Assembly: GCF_020911925.1 (NCBI RefSeq)
Contig: NZ_CP087134.1
Span: 5,580,001 to 5,644,000, forward strand
DNA length: 64,000 nucleotides
Source: Flavobacterium cupriresistens
Lineage (GTDB): Bacteria; Bacteroidota; Bacteroidia; Flavobacteriales; Flavobacteriaceae
Direction of reading: 5' to 3'
Below are positions 1 through 8,532 of the stretch, piece by piece. The notes under the pieces are model-generated. The model searched no databases, was not told the DNA's origin, and was given only the letters and a program-made list of their open reading frames with translations. How positions within the stretch are numbered: the first letter of the stretch is position 1; every line of letters begins with the position of its first letter. Both the position numbers and the translations under genes were made by a program.

Positions 1-74
1 AAACAAATGATTGTTCCGCTTTTCAAATTGGCAAATGGATTTTTATGGTCTTTCATTACAAACTATTTTTATTA

Positions 75-698
75 TTATTTTTTACAACTTTTTTGTGTTT
101 CTAAAGCTCTGTCTAATCCCCATTTTGGTGAAAAAGGAGTCTCCGGTTTAAAAGTAGCAAAAAGTTCTATAGCTTTGTCAACCTGAGCACATAATGGTTT
201 TGTGTCAACACCTGTCCATTTTGCTCCTCCTAACTGATAATCCGCTTCACCAAAAACTGCTCTTGGATTATTTGGATCTATAGCTTTTGCTTTAGCATAA
301 TTTTCCATTATTTTACCGGAATATTTCTGAGCATTTGTCATTGGGTCTTGTACTACCCAAGCCGTGTAAAGTAAAGCTTGTAACACATATAGTTCTGCAT
401 TGTTTTGATCTTTTATGAATTCAACATCAAGTGCATCTTGCGCTTTTGTCAATAACAAATCAACTTTAGATCCGTCTTTTTCTGAAAAAGCTGCTGTTGT
501 ATTCACTAAAGCCACATAATAATTAGGCAACCAGCTATTTTTTTCAGCAGAAGCAATTCTTTCGAACATAGCCGATGCTTCTGTACTTTTTCCTTCTTTC
601 CAAAGTCCGAATGCTTTTCCCATTCCTTGTTCGAATTGTGTTTGTGCAGATAATAAACCGCAGATAAACAATGTGATGGCTGTAATAATTTTGGTCAT
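75..698 (-). CDS. Secreted TPR-like protein, function unknown
   Basis: Encodes 207 aa with a clear N-terminal signal peptide (hydrophobic residues 4-18, ending in LLSAQ), so the product is exported to the periplasm or outer membrane. The rest is alpha-helical with TPR-like spacing: a helix pair around residues 25-70 and another around 100-150, including the TPR-typical phrase YAKAKAIDPNNPRAVFG. Such proteins usually act as protein-interaction scaffolds. No catalytic motif is visible and I do not recognise a specific family. The gene stands alone: the next gene upstream on this strand starts 2.4 kb away, and the 250 bp behind its start holds only repeats. Confidence 0.75.
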   Translation of the reverse strand: MTKIITAITLFICGLLSAQTQFEQGMGKAFGLWKEGKSTEASAMFERIASAEKNSWLPNYYVALVNTTAAFSEKDGSKVDLLLTKAQDALDVEFIKDQNNAELYVLQALLYTAWVVQDPMTNAQKYSGKIMENYAKAKAIDPNNPRAVFGEADYQLGGAKWTGVDTKPLCAQVDKAIELFATFKPETPFSPKWGLDRALETQKSCKK

Positions 699-863
699 AA
701 TTTCTTGTTTTTAAAAAGTTATTTATTTAGTTTTTTGAATCTCTAAGACTCTGATTTTTGATACTGATTGAAACTCTATTAATTTATACTTCAAAAGTAG
801 GTCGGTTCTTCCGCTTTAAAAACTAATTCCTACCGAGTTGTTGAATTTGGTGACTGAAATGTT

Positions 864-948
864 TTTTTTTTCTAAAGGTTCTGAGGTTCTGAGTGGCTAA
901 GGTTCTGAGTTTTTCTTCTTAGAGACTTAGAACCTTAGCAACTCCCCC
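864..948. repeat. Heptad-periodic inverted repeat (CTnAG family), no ORF inside
   Basis: The stretch is built of roughly 7-bp units such as GGTTCTGA and GGCTAAG. The left half reads GGCTAAGGTTCTGAG and the right half returns as the near-complement CTTAGAACCTTAGC, giving a long imperfect hairpin just behind the TonB receptor gene. The same units occur at 9076-9096, 9507-9547, 19668-19705 and 19870-19907. Seen directly; function unknown. Confidence 0.6.
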
Positions 949-3114
949 CTAAAGATTCTTCAATTGGTTCTCTTTCTTATTCTCACTAATTGTCCAGAAG
1001 AAACCAACAAAGAAAAATCGGTCTGCTGTTGGTATAACGGCTTGTCTGTTGTAAACTCCGTTTGTGTCCGGTGATCTTGCGTAATCATATCCGAAAACAT
1101 TCTGAGTTCCTAAAAAGTTCGAAACCGAGAAATAAAGAATCTTTTGTGTGGTCAGCAAATATGCCCAGTTAAAACTCAAACTATTATACGATTTTGTTTT
1201 TCCATTCATAAATTGTGTTTGATTGGGATCATTATAAGGTCTTCCTGAGCTAAAGCTGTTGGTAAAACCGATCTGCGATTTCCAATCGGTTATGAAATAT
1301 TTAGTTACAATTGACAGACTGTGATTGGCAATAAAATTAGGCGTTGCCATCGTTGGGAAATTTTTATACTCTCTTTCTGAATCGATGTACGAGTACGAAA
1401 TCCAATATTCTAAGTTTTTATACAGATTGCTGTCTCTCCAGAATAAATCCAATCCTTTTGCATAACCCGAACCGTTGTTATTGAATACTGAATTGAACTG
1501 AATGTCTCTAGTGTCATATTTTACCAAATTACTGTAATTCTTATAATATGCTTCAGCTCTGAAAGTCTGACCCGGTTTTGTAAATTGATAGTTCAGGATA
1601 TAATGCTGTGCTTTTTCACTTTCAAACTGATGGTATTTTGAATATTTGATATAGTCCACTACAGGAGTCTGCGAGAAATCACCGTAAGCAAAAGAAAACT
1701 GACTGTTTTTGGAAACTTTGTAAGCAATAGAAGCTCTTGGAGCAATATTTGTTTCATTTAATAAACTGTTGTTTGAAAGTCGGAAACCTACTTTGGCTGC
1801 CAGTTTTTTAGAGAATAAGATATCTCCTTCCGTATAAAAAGCAGCAATTCCTGAATCGTACCCATTGGCGACTTTTAGGGCTACATTGTCATCAAAATTT
1901 TCATTGAATTTGGTGATGAAATAATCTGCTCCAAAAGACAATTTAAAATAATTAGAAAAATCTTTTCTCAATTTCAATTTCAACTGTGCGGCATTCTCAT
2001 TACTGTCAACATCATTGATATCAAACGATACTTTATTTTTACTGTAACCATAGCTTATACCTGAAGTCACTTGCCATCCCGTTCCGAAATTTCCTTTATA
2101 CGAAGCGTTCAAATAAAAGTTGTTATTGTTTAAATCGGTTCTGATCGGATCAACAAAGTTTACATTTTTTGAATTTAAATCAAATCTTTCCGAATCAAAA
2201 GCGGCATACAGTTTAAGAACCCCTCTTTCAAAATGATAGCGATAAACCGCCTCACCACCCAAAGATTGATAAGGGTTATTCCAATCCACATTTTGCGGAA
2301 TAGCGGCCTGATACGGAGCTAAATTAATATAATTGGTATTGATACTGAACGAACTTTTTTTCCATTTTTGCGTATTCCCTACTCCTAAACCAACCGTCAT
2401 CAAAGCAATATCTGTTTTATTTTGGTCCGGCTCATCCTGTGTGTTTAAAAGTAAAACACTTGATAACGCTTCCCCGTATTCTGCCGAATATCCTCCCGTA
2501 GAAAAAGCGATTCCACTAAACAAAAAAGGAGAGAAACGGCTGCGGGTTGGTAAATTATTGGTGGTTGCGCCATACGGTTGCGCTACACGAAGTCCGTCAA
2601 CAAAAGTTTGTGTTTCGCTGGCTTCTCCTCCACGTACAAACAAACGACCGTCTTCTCCCACATTTTGGGTTCCGGGTAATGTTTGTAAGGCTGCAATAAT
2701 ATTTCCGGCAGAACCTGCTGTTGTTACAATATCTAATGGTTTAAGTACCGAAACTCTGGCTTTATCACCCGATTCTAATGTTCCTGCGGTAATGACAACG
2801 GCATCAAGGGCATTTACATTCTCTCGAAGTTTAACTGTCTGGTCTTTAAAATTCGCAACATCTATTTCTTGCTTGTAGGTTTCATAAATTAAAAAACTCA
2901 CTATTAAAAACTGATTTCCCTTTGTTGTGGTTTCAAAAGAGAACTCACCGGTATCAGAACTTGTAGCACCATCATAAGTCCCATCGATATAAATACTGGC
3001 TCCCGGAACTGGTTTTCCTTTTTGATCTACCACCTTTCCTGAAATGGTATTTTGGGCGAAAATAAAAGCCGTTGTAAATAAAAATGCAACTGTAAAAATA
3101 ATCTTGGTTTTCAT
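949..3114 (-). CDS. TonB-dependent outer-membrane receptor with carboxypeptidase-like regulatory domain
   Basis: The 721-aa product has a signal peptide ending near FIFAQ, then a carboxypeptidase-regulatory-like beta-sandwich (about residues 22-100, starting TISGKVVDQKGKPVPGASIY), a plug domain (about 115-225, with LFVRGGEASETQTFVDG) and a C-terminal beta-barrel up to an aromatic-rich end. This order is typical of Bacteroidota SusC/CirA-like receptors that import large ligands across the outer membrane using TonB energy. No SusD-like partner is next to it, so the substrate cannot be inferred. It is short for a SusC protein (often about 1000 aa) and closer to siderophore/vitamin-type receptors. 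A TATATTTG box lies at 3142-3135. Confidence 0.9.
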   Translation of the reverse strand: MKTKIIFTVAFLFTTAFIFAQNTISGKVVDQKGKPVPGASIYIDGTYDGATSSDTGEFSFETTTKGNQFLIVSFLIYETYKQEIDVANFKDQTVKLRENVNALDAVVITAGTLESGDKARVSVLKPLDIVTTAGSAGNIIAALQTLPGTQNVGEDGRLFVRGGEASETQTFVDGLRVAQPYGATTNNLPTRSRFSPFLFSGIAFSTGGYSAEYGEALSSVLLLNTQDEPDQNKTDIALMTVGLGVGNTQKWKKSSFSINTNYINLAPYQAAIPQNVDWNNPYQSLGGEAVYRYHFERGVLKLYAAFDSERFDLNSKNVNFVDPIRTDLNNNNFYLNASYKGNFGTGWQVTSGISYGYSKNKVSFDINDVDSNENAAQLKLKLRKDFSNYFKLSFGADYFITKFNENFDDNVALKVANGYDSGIAAFYTEGDILFSKKLAAKVGFRLSNNSLLNETNIAPRASIAYKVSKNSQFSFAYGDFSQTPVVDYIKYSKYHQFESEKAQHYILNYQFTKPGQTFRAEAYYKNYSNLVKYDTRDIQFNSVFNNNGSGYAKGLDLFWRDSNLYKNLEYWISYSYIDSEREYKNFPTMATPNFIANHSLSIVTKYFITDWKSQIGFTNSFSSGRPYNDPNQTQFMNGKTKSYNSLSFNWAYLLTTQKILYFSVSNFLGTQNVFGYDYARSPDTNGVYNRQAVIPTADRFFFVGFFWTISENKKENQLKNL

Positions 3115-3134
3115 GTCATTGGTTTTTGATGAGA

Positions 3135-3142
3135 CAAATATA
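3135..3142 (-). promoter_or_regulatory. Putative -7 promoter box for the TonB receptor
   Basis: Reads TATATTTG on the minus strand, matching the Bacteroidota consensus TAnnTTTG, 20 bp before the receptor start codon. No clear -33 TTTG was found. Confidence 0.45.
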
Positions 3143-3252
3143 TTTTAACACTTTTAGTTAAAAAACATTTAATAACCCAATTGTAGAATTTCATGGATGA
3201 GTTGTAAATTACTTATTTGTATCTTAGCTACTGCGTTTTTAAACTACTGATT

Positions 3253-3711
3253 ATGTTAGAAAGTAAAAGAGTTTCAAATTTGTATCAATCCATCTATAAT
3301 GGAGATCCGTGGCTGGAAGTAACTTTAGAAAATACCTTAAAAAATGTAACTGCAGCTCAGGCATATCGGAAAATAAACCCCAGACTAAACACGATTTGGG
3401 AAATTGTCAATCATCTTATACAATGGAGAAGAAACATTCTACGACGTGTTCAGGGCGAAACGGTCACCACTCCGGATCATAATTATTTTGTCCCCGTATT
3501 AGATTCTTCTGAAGCCGCCTGGGAACAATCTCTACAAAGTCTGGCCAAATCGCAAGAATTATGGAATGTCTTTCTGGATACTTTTGATGATGGCAATTTT
3601 GAAAAAATATATCCTACTAACAATCACACCTATTACGAGCACATTCATGGAATCATTCAACATGACGTTTATCATTTGGGACAGATTGTTATTTTGAAGA
3701 AGTTGCTTTAA
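3253..3711 (+). CDS. DinB-like/damage-inducible family metalloprotein
   Basis: I start the 152-aa protein at the ATG at 3253, since the upstream extension (MYLSYCVFKLLI) is atypical. It has the four-helix DinB/YfiT-like fold signature with a predicted metal triad: His54 in NHLIQW and the pair His137-x3-His141 in HDVYH near the C terminus. DinB-like proteins of this kind are divalent-metal proteins, some being thiol transferases or hydrolases; the substrate here is unknown. It is cytosolic with no signal peptide. It lies between the divergent TonB receptor and a tandem repeat array and has no obvious operon partner. Confidence 0.8.
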   Translation: MLESKRVSNLYQSIYNGDPWLEVTLENTLKNVTAAQAYRKINPRLNTIWEIVNHLIQWRRNILRRVQGETVTTPDHNYFVPVLDSSEAAWEQSLQSLAKSQELWNVFLDTFDDGNFEKIYPTNNHTYYEHIHGIIQHDVYHLGQIVILKKLL

Positions 3712-3731
3712 ATTCGTTTCAAAATTTTTGT

Positions 3732-4255
3732 AACACATAGAGACATAGATTTTATAGTTTTTGCTTGCGATTATTGTAGAAAATCACCATTTTTTCTATG
3801 CGTTTTCATGTTAAGTGAAACGCCTCTTACCAAGTTTTCAAACTATGTCTCTATGTGTTAAAAAAAATCATTACTATTATGAAAAAAAACAAACTTCAAT
3901 ACTCCATTTTATAACACATAGACACATAGATTTTATAGATCATACTTGCGATTATTGTAGAAAATCACCATTTTTTCTCATAGCTATTCTATGCGAATTT
4001 ATGTTAAGTGAAACGCCTTTTACCAAGTTTTCAAACTATGTCTCTATGTGTTAAAAAAAATCATTACTATTATGAAAAAAAACAAACTTCAATACCTCAA
4101 TTTTATAACACATAGACACATAGATTTTATAGATCATACTTGAGATTATTCTAGAAAATCACCATTTTTTCTATGCGTTTTCATGTTGAGTGAAACGCCT
4201 CTTACCAAGTTTTCAAACTATGTCTCTATGTGTTTAAAAAAAAATCATTACTATT
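3732..4255. repeat. Three-copy tandem array (period 181-194 bp) carrying copies of the next gene's start region
   Basis: Units begin with AACACATAG at 3732, 3913 and 4107. Each unit holds an inverted repeat whose arms are AACACATAGAGACATAG (or a near copy) and CTATGTCTCTATGTGTT. Each unit ends with the leader ATCATTACTATTATGAAAAAA, giving ATGs at 3879, 4072 and 4256; only the last opens a long gene. Up to about 25 bp after the first two ATGs still resemble the true coding start. A duplication of the leader plus start codon is the simplest reading. Confidence 0.85.
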
Positions 4256-4714
4256 ATGAAAAAATCAATTTTCACACTCGCCTTTTTACTTTTGAATTTA
4301 GTTGGTTTCGCACAAGCAACCGAATCCAAATACGACGAAAAATTAGCAAAATCCTTAAATGCCGACGAATACGGCATGAAGAAATATGTCTTCTGTCTTT
4401 TAAAAACCGGAACTAACACAACGGCATCTAAAGAAGAAACCAAAAAATTGTTTGAAGGACATATGACCAATATCGGCAAACTGGTAAAAGAAGGAAAATT
4501 AGTGATCGCGGGACCTTTTATGAAAAACGAACGAAATTATAGAGGTATTTATATTTTTAATGTGGAAACTATCGAAGAAGCCAATGCGCTTGTCGCGACA
4601 GACCCTGCCATTCAGGCCAAATTACTCGAAGCTGAACTTACTCCTTGGTACTCATCAGCAAGCCTGCAGGAAGTATTAAAACTTCACGATAAAATTGCTA
4701 AGAAAAAAATGTAA
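4256..4714 (+). CDS. Secreted YCII-related domain protein
   Basis: The 152-aa product has a signal peptide (MKKSIFTLAFLLLNLVGFAQ) followed by a YCII-like ferredoxin-fold domain at about residues 40-140, with the typical segments MKKYVFCLLKTG, HMTNIGKLVKEGKLVIAGPF and YRGIYIFNVETIEEANALVATDPA. YCII proteins are small, often dimeric proteins with a conserved His and Asp that may act in catalysis; most are cytosolic, so an exported one is slightly unusual. Its start codon is the third copy of a duplicated leader. The acetyltransferase gene follows after 8 bp, suggesting one transcript. Confidence 0.82.
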   Translation: MKKSIFTLAFLLLNLVGFAQATESKYDEKLAKSLNADEYGMKKYVFCLLKTGTNTTASKEETKKLFEGHMTNIGKLVKEGKLVIAGPFMKNERNYRGIYIFNVETIEEANALVATDPAIQAKLLEAELTPWYSSASLQEVLKLHDKIAKKKM

Positions 4715-4722
4715 CTCCCTAT

Positions 4723-5298
4723 ATGAAAACTGAAAAAGAAAAAATGATTTCCGGCGAATACTATATATCCGGCGATCCTGTTTTAATAAAAGAACGCCGA
4801 AAAGCTAAAAATCTCTTACATCGTTTAAACGTAACCGAATATCGTTTGACAAAAAAAGCAAAAGAAATTATAGCCGAATTAATCCCCAATACAGGTAAAA
4901 GTTTCTATATCGAACCCCCTTTTCACTGCGACTACGGGTATAATATTTCTTGTGGAGATAATGTTTATTTTAATGTAAACTGTGTCGTTTTAGACTGTGC
5001 ACCCGTAACTATTGGATCCAATGTTTTTTTTGCACCCAATGTTCAAATTTATACTGCAACTCATCCACTGGATGCCGAATTGAGGAAAACATTAGAAAAT
5101 GCATTACCCATTTCTATCGGAGACGACTGTTGGATTGGTGGTAACTCTGTAATCTGTCCCGGTGTCACAATCGGTAAAGGCTGTGTCATTGGAGCCGGGT
5201 CTGTGGTAACCAAAAACATTCCGGACAATTCCTTAGCCGTTGGTAATCCGGCAAAAGTGATTAGAAAATTAAATCAAGAACCTCAATCAAAACTATAA
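4723..5298 (+). CDS. Sugar O-acetyltransferase (maltose/galactoside acetyltransferase family)
   Basis: The 191-aa product matches the LacA/Maa family: an N-terminal Mac domain (about residues 5-60, MISGEYYISGDPVLIKERRKAK) followed by left-handed beta-helix hexapeptide repeats (about 70-185). The catalytic His is in YTATHPLDAELR, and the acetyl-CoA site includes IGDDCWIGGNSVICPGVTIG and VVTKNIPDNSLAVGNPAKVI. It should transfer acetyl from acetyl-CoA to a sugar hydroxyl; the true substrate is unknown. It overlaps the next gene by one base (TAATG), implying translational coupling. Confidence 0.9.
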   Translation: MKTEKEKMISGEYYISGDPVLIKERRKAKNLLHRLNVTEYRLTKKAKEIIAELIPNTGKSFYIEPPFHCDYGYNISCGDNVYFNVNCVVLDCAPVTIGSNVFFAPNVQIYTATHPLDAELRKTLENALPISIGDDCWIGGNSVICPGVTIGKGCVIGAGSVVTKNIPDNSLAVGNPAKVIRKLNQEPQSKL

Positions 5299-5687
5299 TG
5301 CTTACCTTAAATAAAGTGCACCATATCGCTATTTTATGTTCCGATTATGAGCAATCTAAATATTTCTATACTCAAATTCTCGGACTTACTGTTATCCGCG
5401 AAATCTACCGCGACGAGCGCCAATCGTATAAACTTGATCTGGCTTTAAACGGCACTTATATTGTTGAATTATTCTCTTTTCCGAATCCGCCACAACGACC
5501 GTCACGACCGGAAGCTGTTGGCTTGCGTCATCTGGCTTTTGAAGTTACCGATTTGGAAGAAACGATTGCTTTTTTGAACACAAAAAACATACAATCAGAG
5601 CCAATCCGAATTGATGAAACGACAGAAAAAAGATTCACTTTTATAGCGGATCCGGATTTATTACCGATTGAATTTTACGAGAGATAA
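5298..5687 (+). CDS. VOC family (glyoxalase-like) metalloprotein
   Basis: The 129-aa protein has two beta-alpha-beta-beta-beta modules of the vicinal-oxygen-chelate fold. Probable metal ligands are a His in KVHHIAI, a Glu in YIVELFSF, a His in GLRHLAFEV and a Glu in LPIEFYER. It most resembles the YaeR/GloA2-type glyoxalase-like group, whose substrate is not established. Its start overlaps the acetyltransferase stop, making it the third gene of a short run with the YCII gene. No terminator hairpin with a T-run was found right after it. Confidence 0.85.
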   Translation: MLTLNKVHHIAILCSDYEQSKYFYTQILGLTVIREIYRDERQSYKLDLALNGTYIVELFSFPNPPQRPSRPEAVGLRHLAFEVTDLEETIAFLNTKNIQSEPIRIDETTEKRFTFIADPDLLPIEFYER

Positions 5688-5733
5688 ATCGTTTATCCTT
5701 CTTTAGTTGGATTTTCTGCTCTTTAAAAAAGTC

Positions 5734-5782
5734 TCACGCAGATTTTAGCAGAATAAAAAAATCTGCGTAATCTGCGTAAAAA
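5734..5782. repeat. Short repeat built on the unit ATCTGCGTAA
   Basis: ACGCAGATTTTAGCAG is followed by AATCTGCGTAATCTGCGT, so the region can pair with itself and has a doubled 10-bp unit. It follows the VOC gene but lacks a clean T-tract. It is probably a dispersed intergenic repeat. Confidence 0.4.
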
Positions 5783-5794
5783 AGCTCTTAACTT

Positions 5795-6135
5795 AATGAC
5801 AACGTCCTTTAGCTAGAGGTAAAAAAGAAATCTCATAATGACAGACTTTAGCAAAAAAGCGCTATAAATTTGGCTAAAGCCTTTATCTTCTTCCTTGAAT
5901 TATCCTCCAGCTAAAGCAGGAGGCTATTCAAACATTTCTTTTACCTTTAAAATGAAATTAGTGTAAAAAAACAATTCATTGCTAAAATTCTAAAAAAAAT
6001 ATTCTGTTATATCGCCCAACAAAACAAATTATAAAATTGATTTCAAAACTGTTATCATTTTATCAATTGCCTCCAGCTTTAGCTGGAGATAAAATAGAAA
6101 TTACCCAATGAAAGGCTTTAGCCGAAAAAGAACCC
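5795..6135. repeat. Noncoding region with REP-like palindromes (GCTTTAGC/GCTAAAGC core)
   Basis: The 588-bp gap between the VOC and ClC genes contains several short palindromic motifs: TTTAGCTAGAGG near 5810, GGCTAAAGCC near 5873, CCAGCTAAAGCAGGAGG near 5912, CCAGCTTTAGCTGGAG near 6072 and GGCTTTAGCC near 6115. The pieces around 5805-5860 and 6070-6120 are two versions of one longer unit (AGGTAAAAAAGAAAT versus AGATAAAATAGAAAT). This resembles REP-type elements. I see no gene here. Confidence 0.55.
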
Positions 6136-6275
6136 TAAATTCAGGAAAATCCACATAAAATCTCCACTCAGTTACTTTTAACACAATAATATGCTGATTT
6201 ATTAGGAGAATACTACTTCGATTCTTTAATTTTGTGAATCGCATAAAAATAGTGCGATTTTCAAATTTACTTCTG

Positions 6276-7556
6276 ATGAACAAAACGGCGCAAATCAAAA
6301 AAAATCATCAATTTATTGTCTTTCAAAAATTAGTTGTTGTTTCCCTGTTAATTGGTTTCCTCTCTGCTTTTTTAGGAATTTCACTAAAAAAAATTACAGA
6401 GTATTACGAAGAAATCTTTTTTCATGAAGTTTCGGTAAATCCTATCTTCTACGTTATTTTCCCGGTTTTCGGATTGTCAGTCATTTATTTTTTAAGACAA
6501 TATCTTTTCAAAAAGAAAGAGAATAAAGGAATTAAGGAAGTTTTTGAAAGTACCCAATCAAAATCTAAAAACTTACCAACGTACAAAATACCGTCCCACT
6601 TTATAAACGGATTATTAACCGTTATTTTCGGAGGTTCAACCGGAATCGAAGTTTCAACTGTAGTAGCCACAGCAACAATTGGTTCGGTAGCACAGCAAAA
6701 AGAAAATGTTTTTCGAAAATACAAAACCGAATTAATCTGCGCAGGAGTTGCCGCAGGAATCACGGCATTATTCAGCAGTCCGATTGCGGGGATTTTATTT
6801 GCAGTTGAGGTTATTTCCCGAAAAGTGACCCGTGCCTTTATCCTCACAAACGGAATTGCGGTTTCAATCGCTTTTGGTTTGATTACGATTCTAAAAGAAG
6901 AACCTTTATTTACGGTCAACGTTACAACCTGGCACTTAAAAGCCATTCCGTATTTTATTCTTTTAGGGATTTTAGCGGGAATAAATTCGGTTTATTTAAC
7001 CCGTTGTGTATTGTTTTTCAAATCTCAATTCGGCAAGATCCAAACGCATTACTATAAAATTCTCTTAGGCTCGATTGTTTTAAGTATTTCTTTATTTGTC
7101 TTTCCACAATTGTATGGAGAAGGCTATCATGCTATTAAAATGATTTTTGGCACTTCTTCCGAGCTCCCTCTGACGCTTACTTTAGCTTTAACTTTCATCG
7201 GAATTTTGATCCTAAAACCAGTCGTAACTTCTGTAACACTAGCCTCAGGTGGTGATGGTGGTGTTTTTGCTCCGAGTCTTTTTATCGGTGCTTTTTTAGG
7301 ATTATTAGTAGCTTCAATCTTAAATACGTTTTTTAATACGCAGGTAATTCCGGTCAATTTTATGATTATCGGAATGGCAGCAGTGCTGAGCGCCAGTATC
7401 CATGCTCCTTTTACCGCGATATTTTTAGTTTGTGGATTAACAAATGACTATACCTTATTTTTACCCATTTTAGCAGTTTGTCTGATTTCTAAATACACGG
7501 CAAAAATGATTTATCCGTATACCGTTTATACGTATTCACCAAGTCTAATAAAATAA
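6276..7556 (+). CDS. ClC-family chloride channel/transporter
   Basis: I prefer the ATG at 6276 (426 aa) to an upstream GTG at 6234, because the product then begins with a short basic tail before the first membrane helix. It is a polytopic protein with about ten hydrophobic segments. Family motifs are present: FGGSTGIEVSTVV, holding the equivalent of the gating glutamate, and GGDGGVFAPSLFIGAFLG, matching GxFxP. A Tyr-rich C-terminal stretch follows. ClC proteins are dimeric chloride channels or Cl-/H+ antiporters of the inner membrane; no CBS domains are fused. The HPP gene begins 4 bp after the stop, so the two are probably co-transcribed. Confidence 0.92.
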   Translation: MNKTAQIKKNHQFIVFQKLVVVSLLIGFLSAFLGISLKKITEYYEEIFFHEVSVNPIFYVIFPVFGLSVIYFLRQYLFKKKENKGIKEVFESTQSKSKNLPTYKIPSHFINGLLTVIFGGSTGIEVSTVVATATIGSVAQQKENVFRKYKTELICAGVAAGITALFSSPIAGILFAVEVISRKVTRAFILTNGIAVSIAFGLITILKEEPLFTVNVTTWHLKAIPYFILLGILAGINSVYLTRCVLFFKSQFGKIQTHYYKILLGSIVLSISLFVFPQLYGEGYHAIKMIFGTSSELPLTLTLALTFIGILILKPVVTSVTLASGGDGGVFAPSLFIGAFLGLLVASILNTFFNTQVIPVNFMIIGMAAVLSASIHAPFTAIFLVCGLTNDYTLFLPILAVCLISKYTAKMIYPYTVYTYSPSLIK

Positions 7557-7560
7557 AAAC

Positions 7561-8160
7561 ATGCCTGTTCAGAAAATAAAAAGAAGCTACCGAAAAACAC
7601 GTTACATCCTTTATAAAGAAACCTTAATTGATTATAAAGAGCACTTTTGGTCCTTTTTAGGTTCTTTCGTCGGAATCGGAATTCTGGCTTACCTGCAGTC
7701 TAAAAACTTCTCCGGCAGCGATGCTGTTTATTTAATTGGTTCTTTTGGCGCTTCGAGTGTTTTAGTGTACGGAATCATTCAGAGCCCGTTTTCACAGCCT
7801 CGAAATTTAGTTGGCGGACATATTATCTCTGCTTTTATTGGCGTAACGATTCAGAAATTAGTTCCGGACATTGCCTGGCTTTCTGCCCCGCTGGCCGTTT
7901 CGTTTTCGATTATCTTCATGCAAATTACCAAAACGCTACATCCTCCCGGAGGCGCAACAGCACTTATTGCCGTTACAGGCTCTGATCAGATCAAAAACCT
8001 GGGGTACGAATATGTATTCTCACCTGTCTTAATTGGGGTTTTAGTGCTGCTGCTTACCGCTTTGATTTTTAATAATATGACTTCGAGCAGAAGTTATCCA
8101 AGTCATAGTACTTATCACAAACACTATCATAAAATTAGACAACGATTGACTCGGAGATAA
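7561..8160 (+). CDS. HPP family integral membrane protein
   Basis: The 199-aa protein has a basic N terminus, about four membrane segments and the family signature LHPPGGATALIAVTG at about residue 126. HPP proteins occur in bacteria and plants; some chloroplast members are nitrite transporters, but the role of most bacterial ones is not settled. The basic, His- and Arg-rich C-terminal tail is likely cytosolic. The 4-bp spacing from the ClC gene suggests a joint anion-transport function, which is inference. Tandem repeats follow the gene directly. Confidence 0.88.
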   Translation: MPVQKIKRSYRKTRYILYKETLIDYKEHFWSFLGSFVGIGILAYLQSKNFSGSDAVYLIGSFGASSVLVYGIIQSPFSQPRNLVGGHIISAFIGVTIQKLVPDIAWLSAPLAVSFSIIFMQITKTLHPPGGATALIAVTGSDQIKNLGYEYVFSPVLIGVLVLLLTALIFNNMTSSRSYPSHSTYHKHYHKIRQRLTRR

Positions 8161-8187
8161 AGCGCTGTTGGTAACACGATGTCACCC

Positions 8188-8427
8188 TGAGCGGAGTCGA
8201 AGGCTTGATCGTCGAGAAGGGGCTTCGACTTCGCTCAGCCTGACAGTTGGAGTTTTTAGTCTCGGTTTTCAGTCTCAGTCGCATTTATGTCAACCTTTGC
8301 GGAGTCGAAGGCTTGGTCGTTGAGAAGGGGCTTCGACTTCGCTCAGCCTGACAGTTGGAGGTTTTTAGTTGCGGTTTTCTGTCTCAGTCGCATTTATGTC
8401 AACCTGAGCGGAGTCGAAGGCTTAGAT
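8188..8427. repeat. Tandem intergenic repeat, period 108-109 bp, about 2.3 copies
   Basis: The phrase GCGGAGTCGAAGGCTT recurs at about 8191, 8299 and 8408. Each full unit holds an inverted pair (GAGTCGAAGGCTT against GGGGCTTCGACTTCGCTCAG) and a spacer with TTTTCAGTCTCAGTCGCA. The motif recurs near 60460, so it is a dispersed family. This and AT-rich sequence fill the 372-bp gap; no gene is seen. Confidence 0.8.
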
Positions 8428-8532
8428 CCGTAAGATTAATTCGTCTTTAAAATATTTTCAACAAATCGTAATTCACAATTCGTATTTCGTTTTTTATATT
8501 TTACCTTTGACCTCTCAATAAATACAAAGATT

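Noticed and set aside
2333..2878. 181-codon open frame antisense to the TonB receptor gene
   Set aside because: It lies wholly inside a well-supported gene on the other strand, has no recognisable domain and its composition follows the complement of barrel codons.
3732..4255. CRISPR array
   Set aside because: Three direct repeats occur, but units are 181-194 bp with no short repeats separated by unique spacers, and no cas genes are in the window. The same applies to the arrays at 19639, 26455 and 40290.
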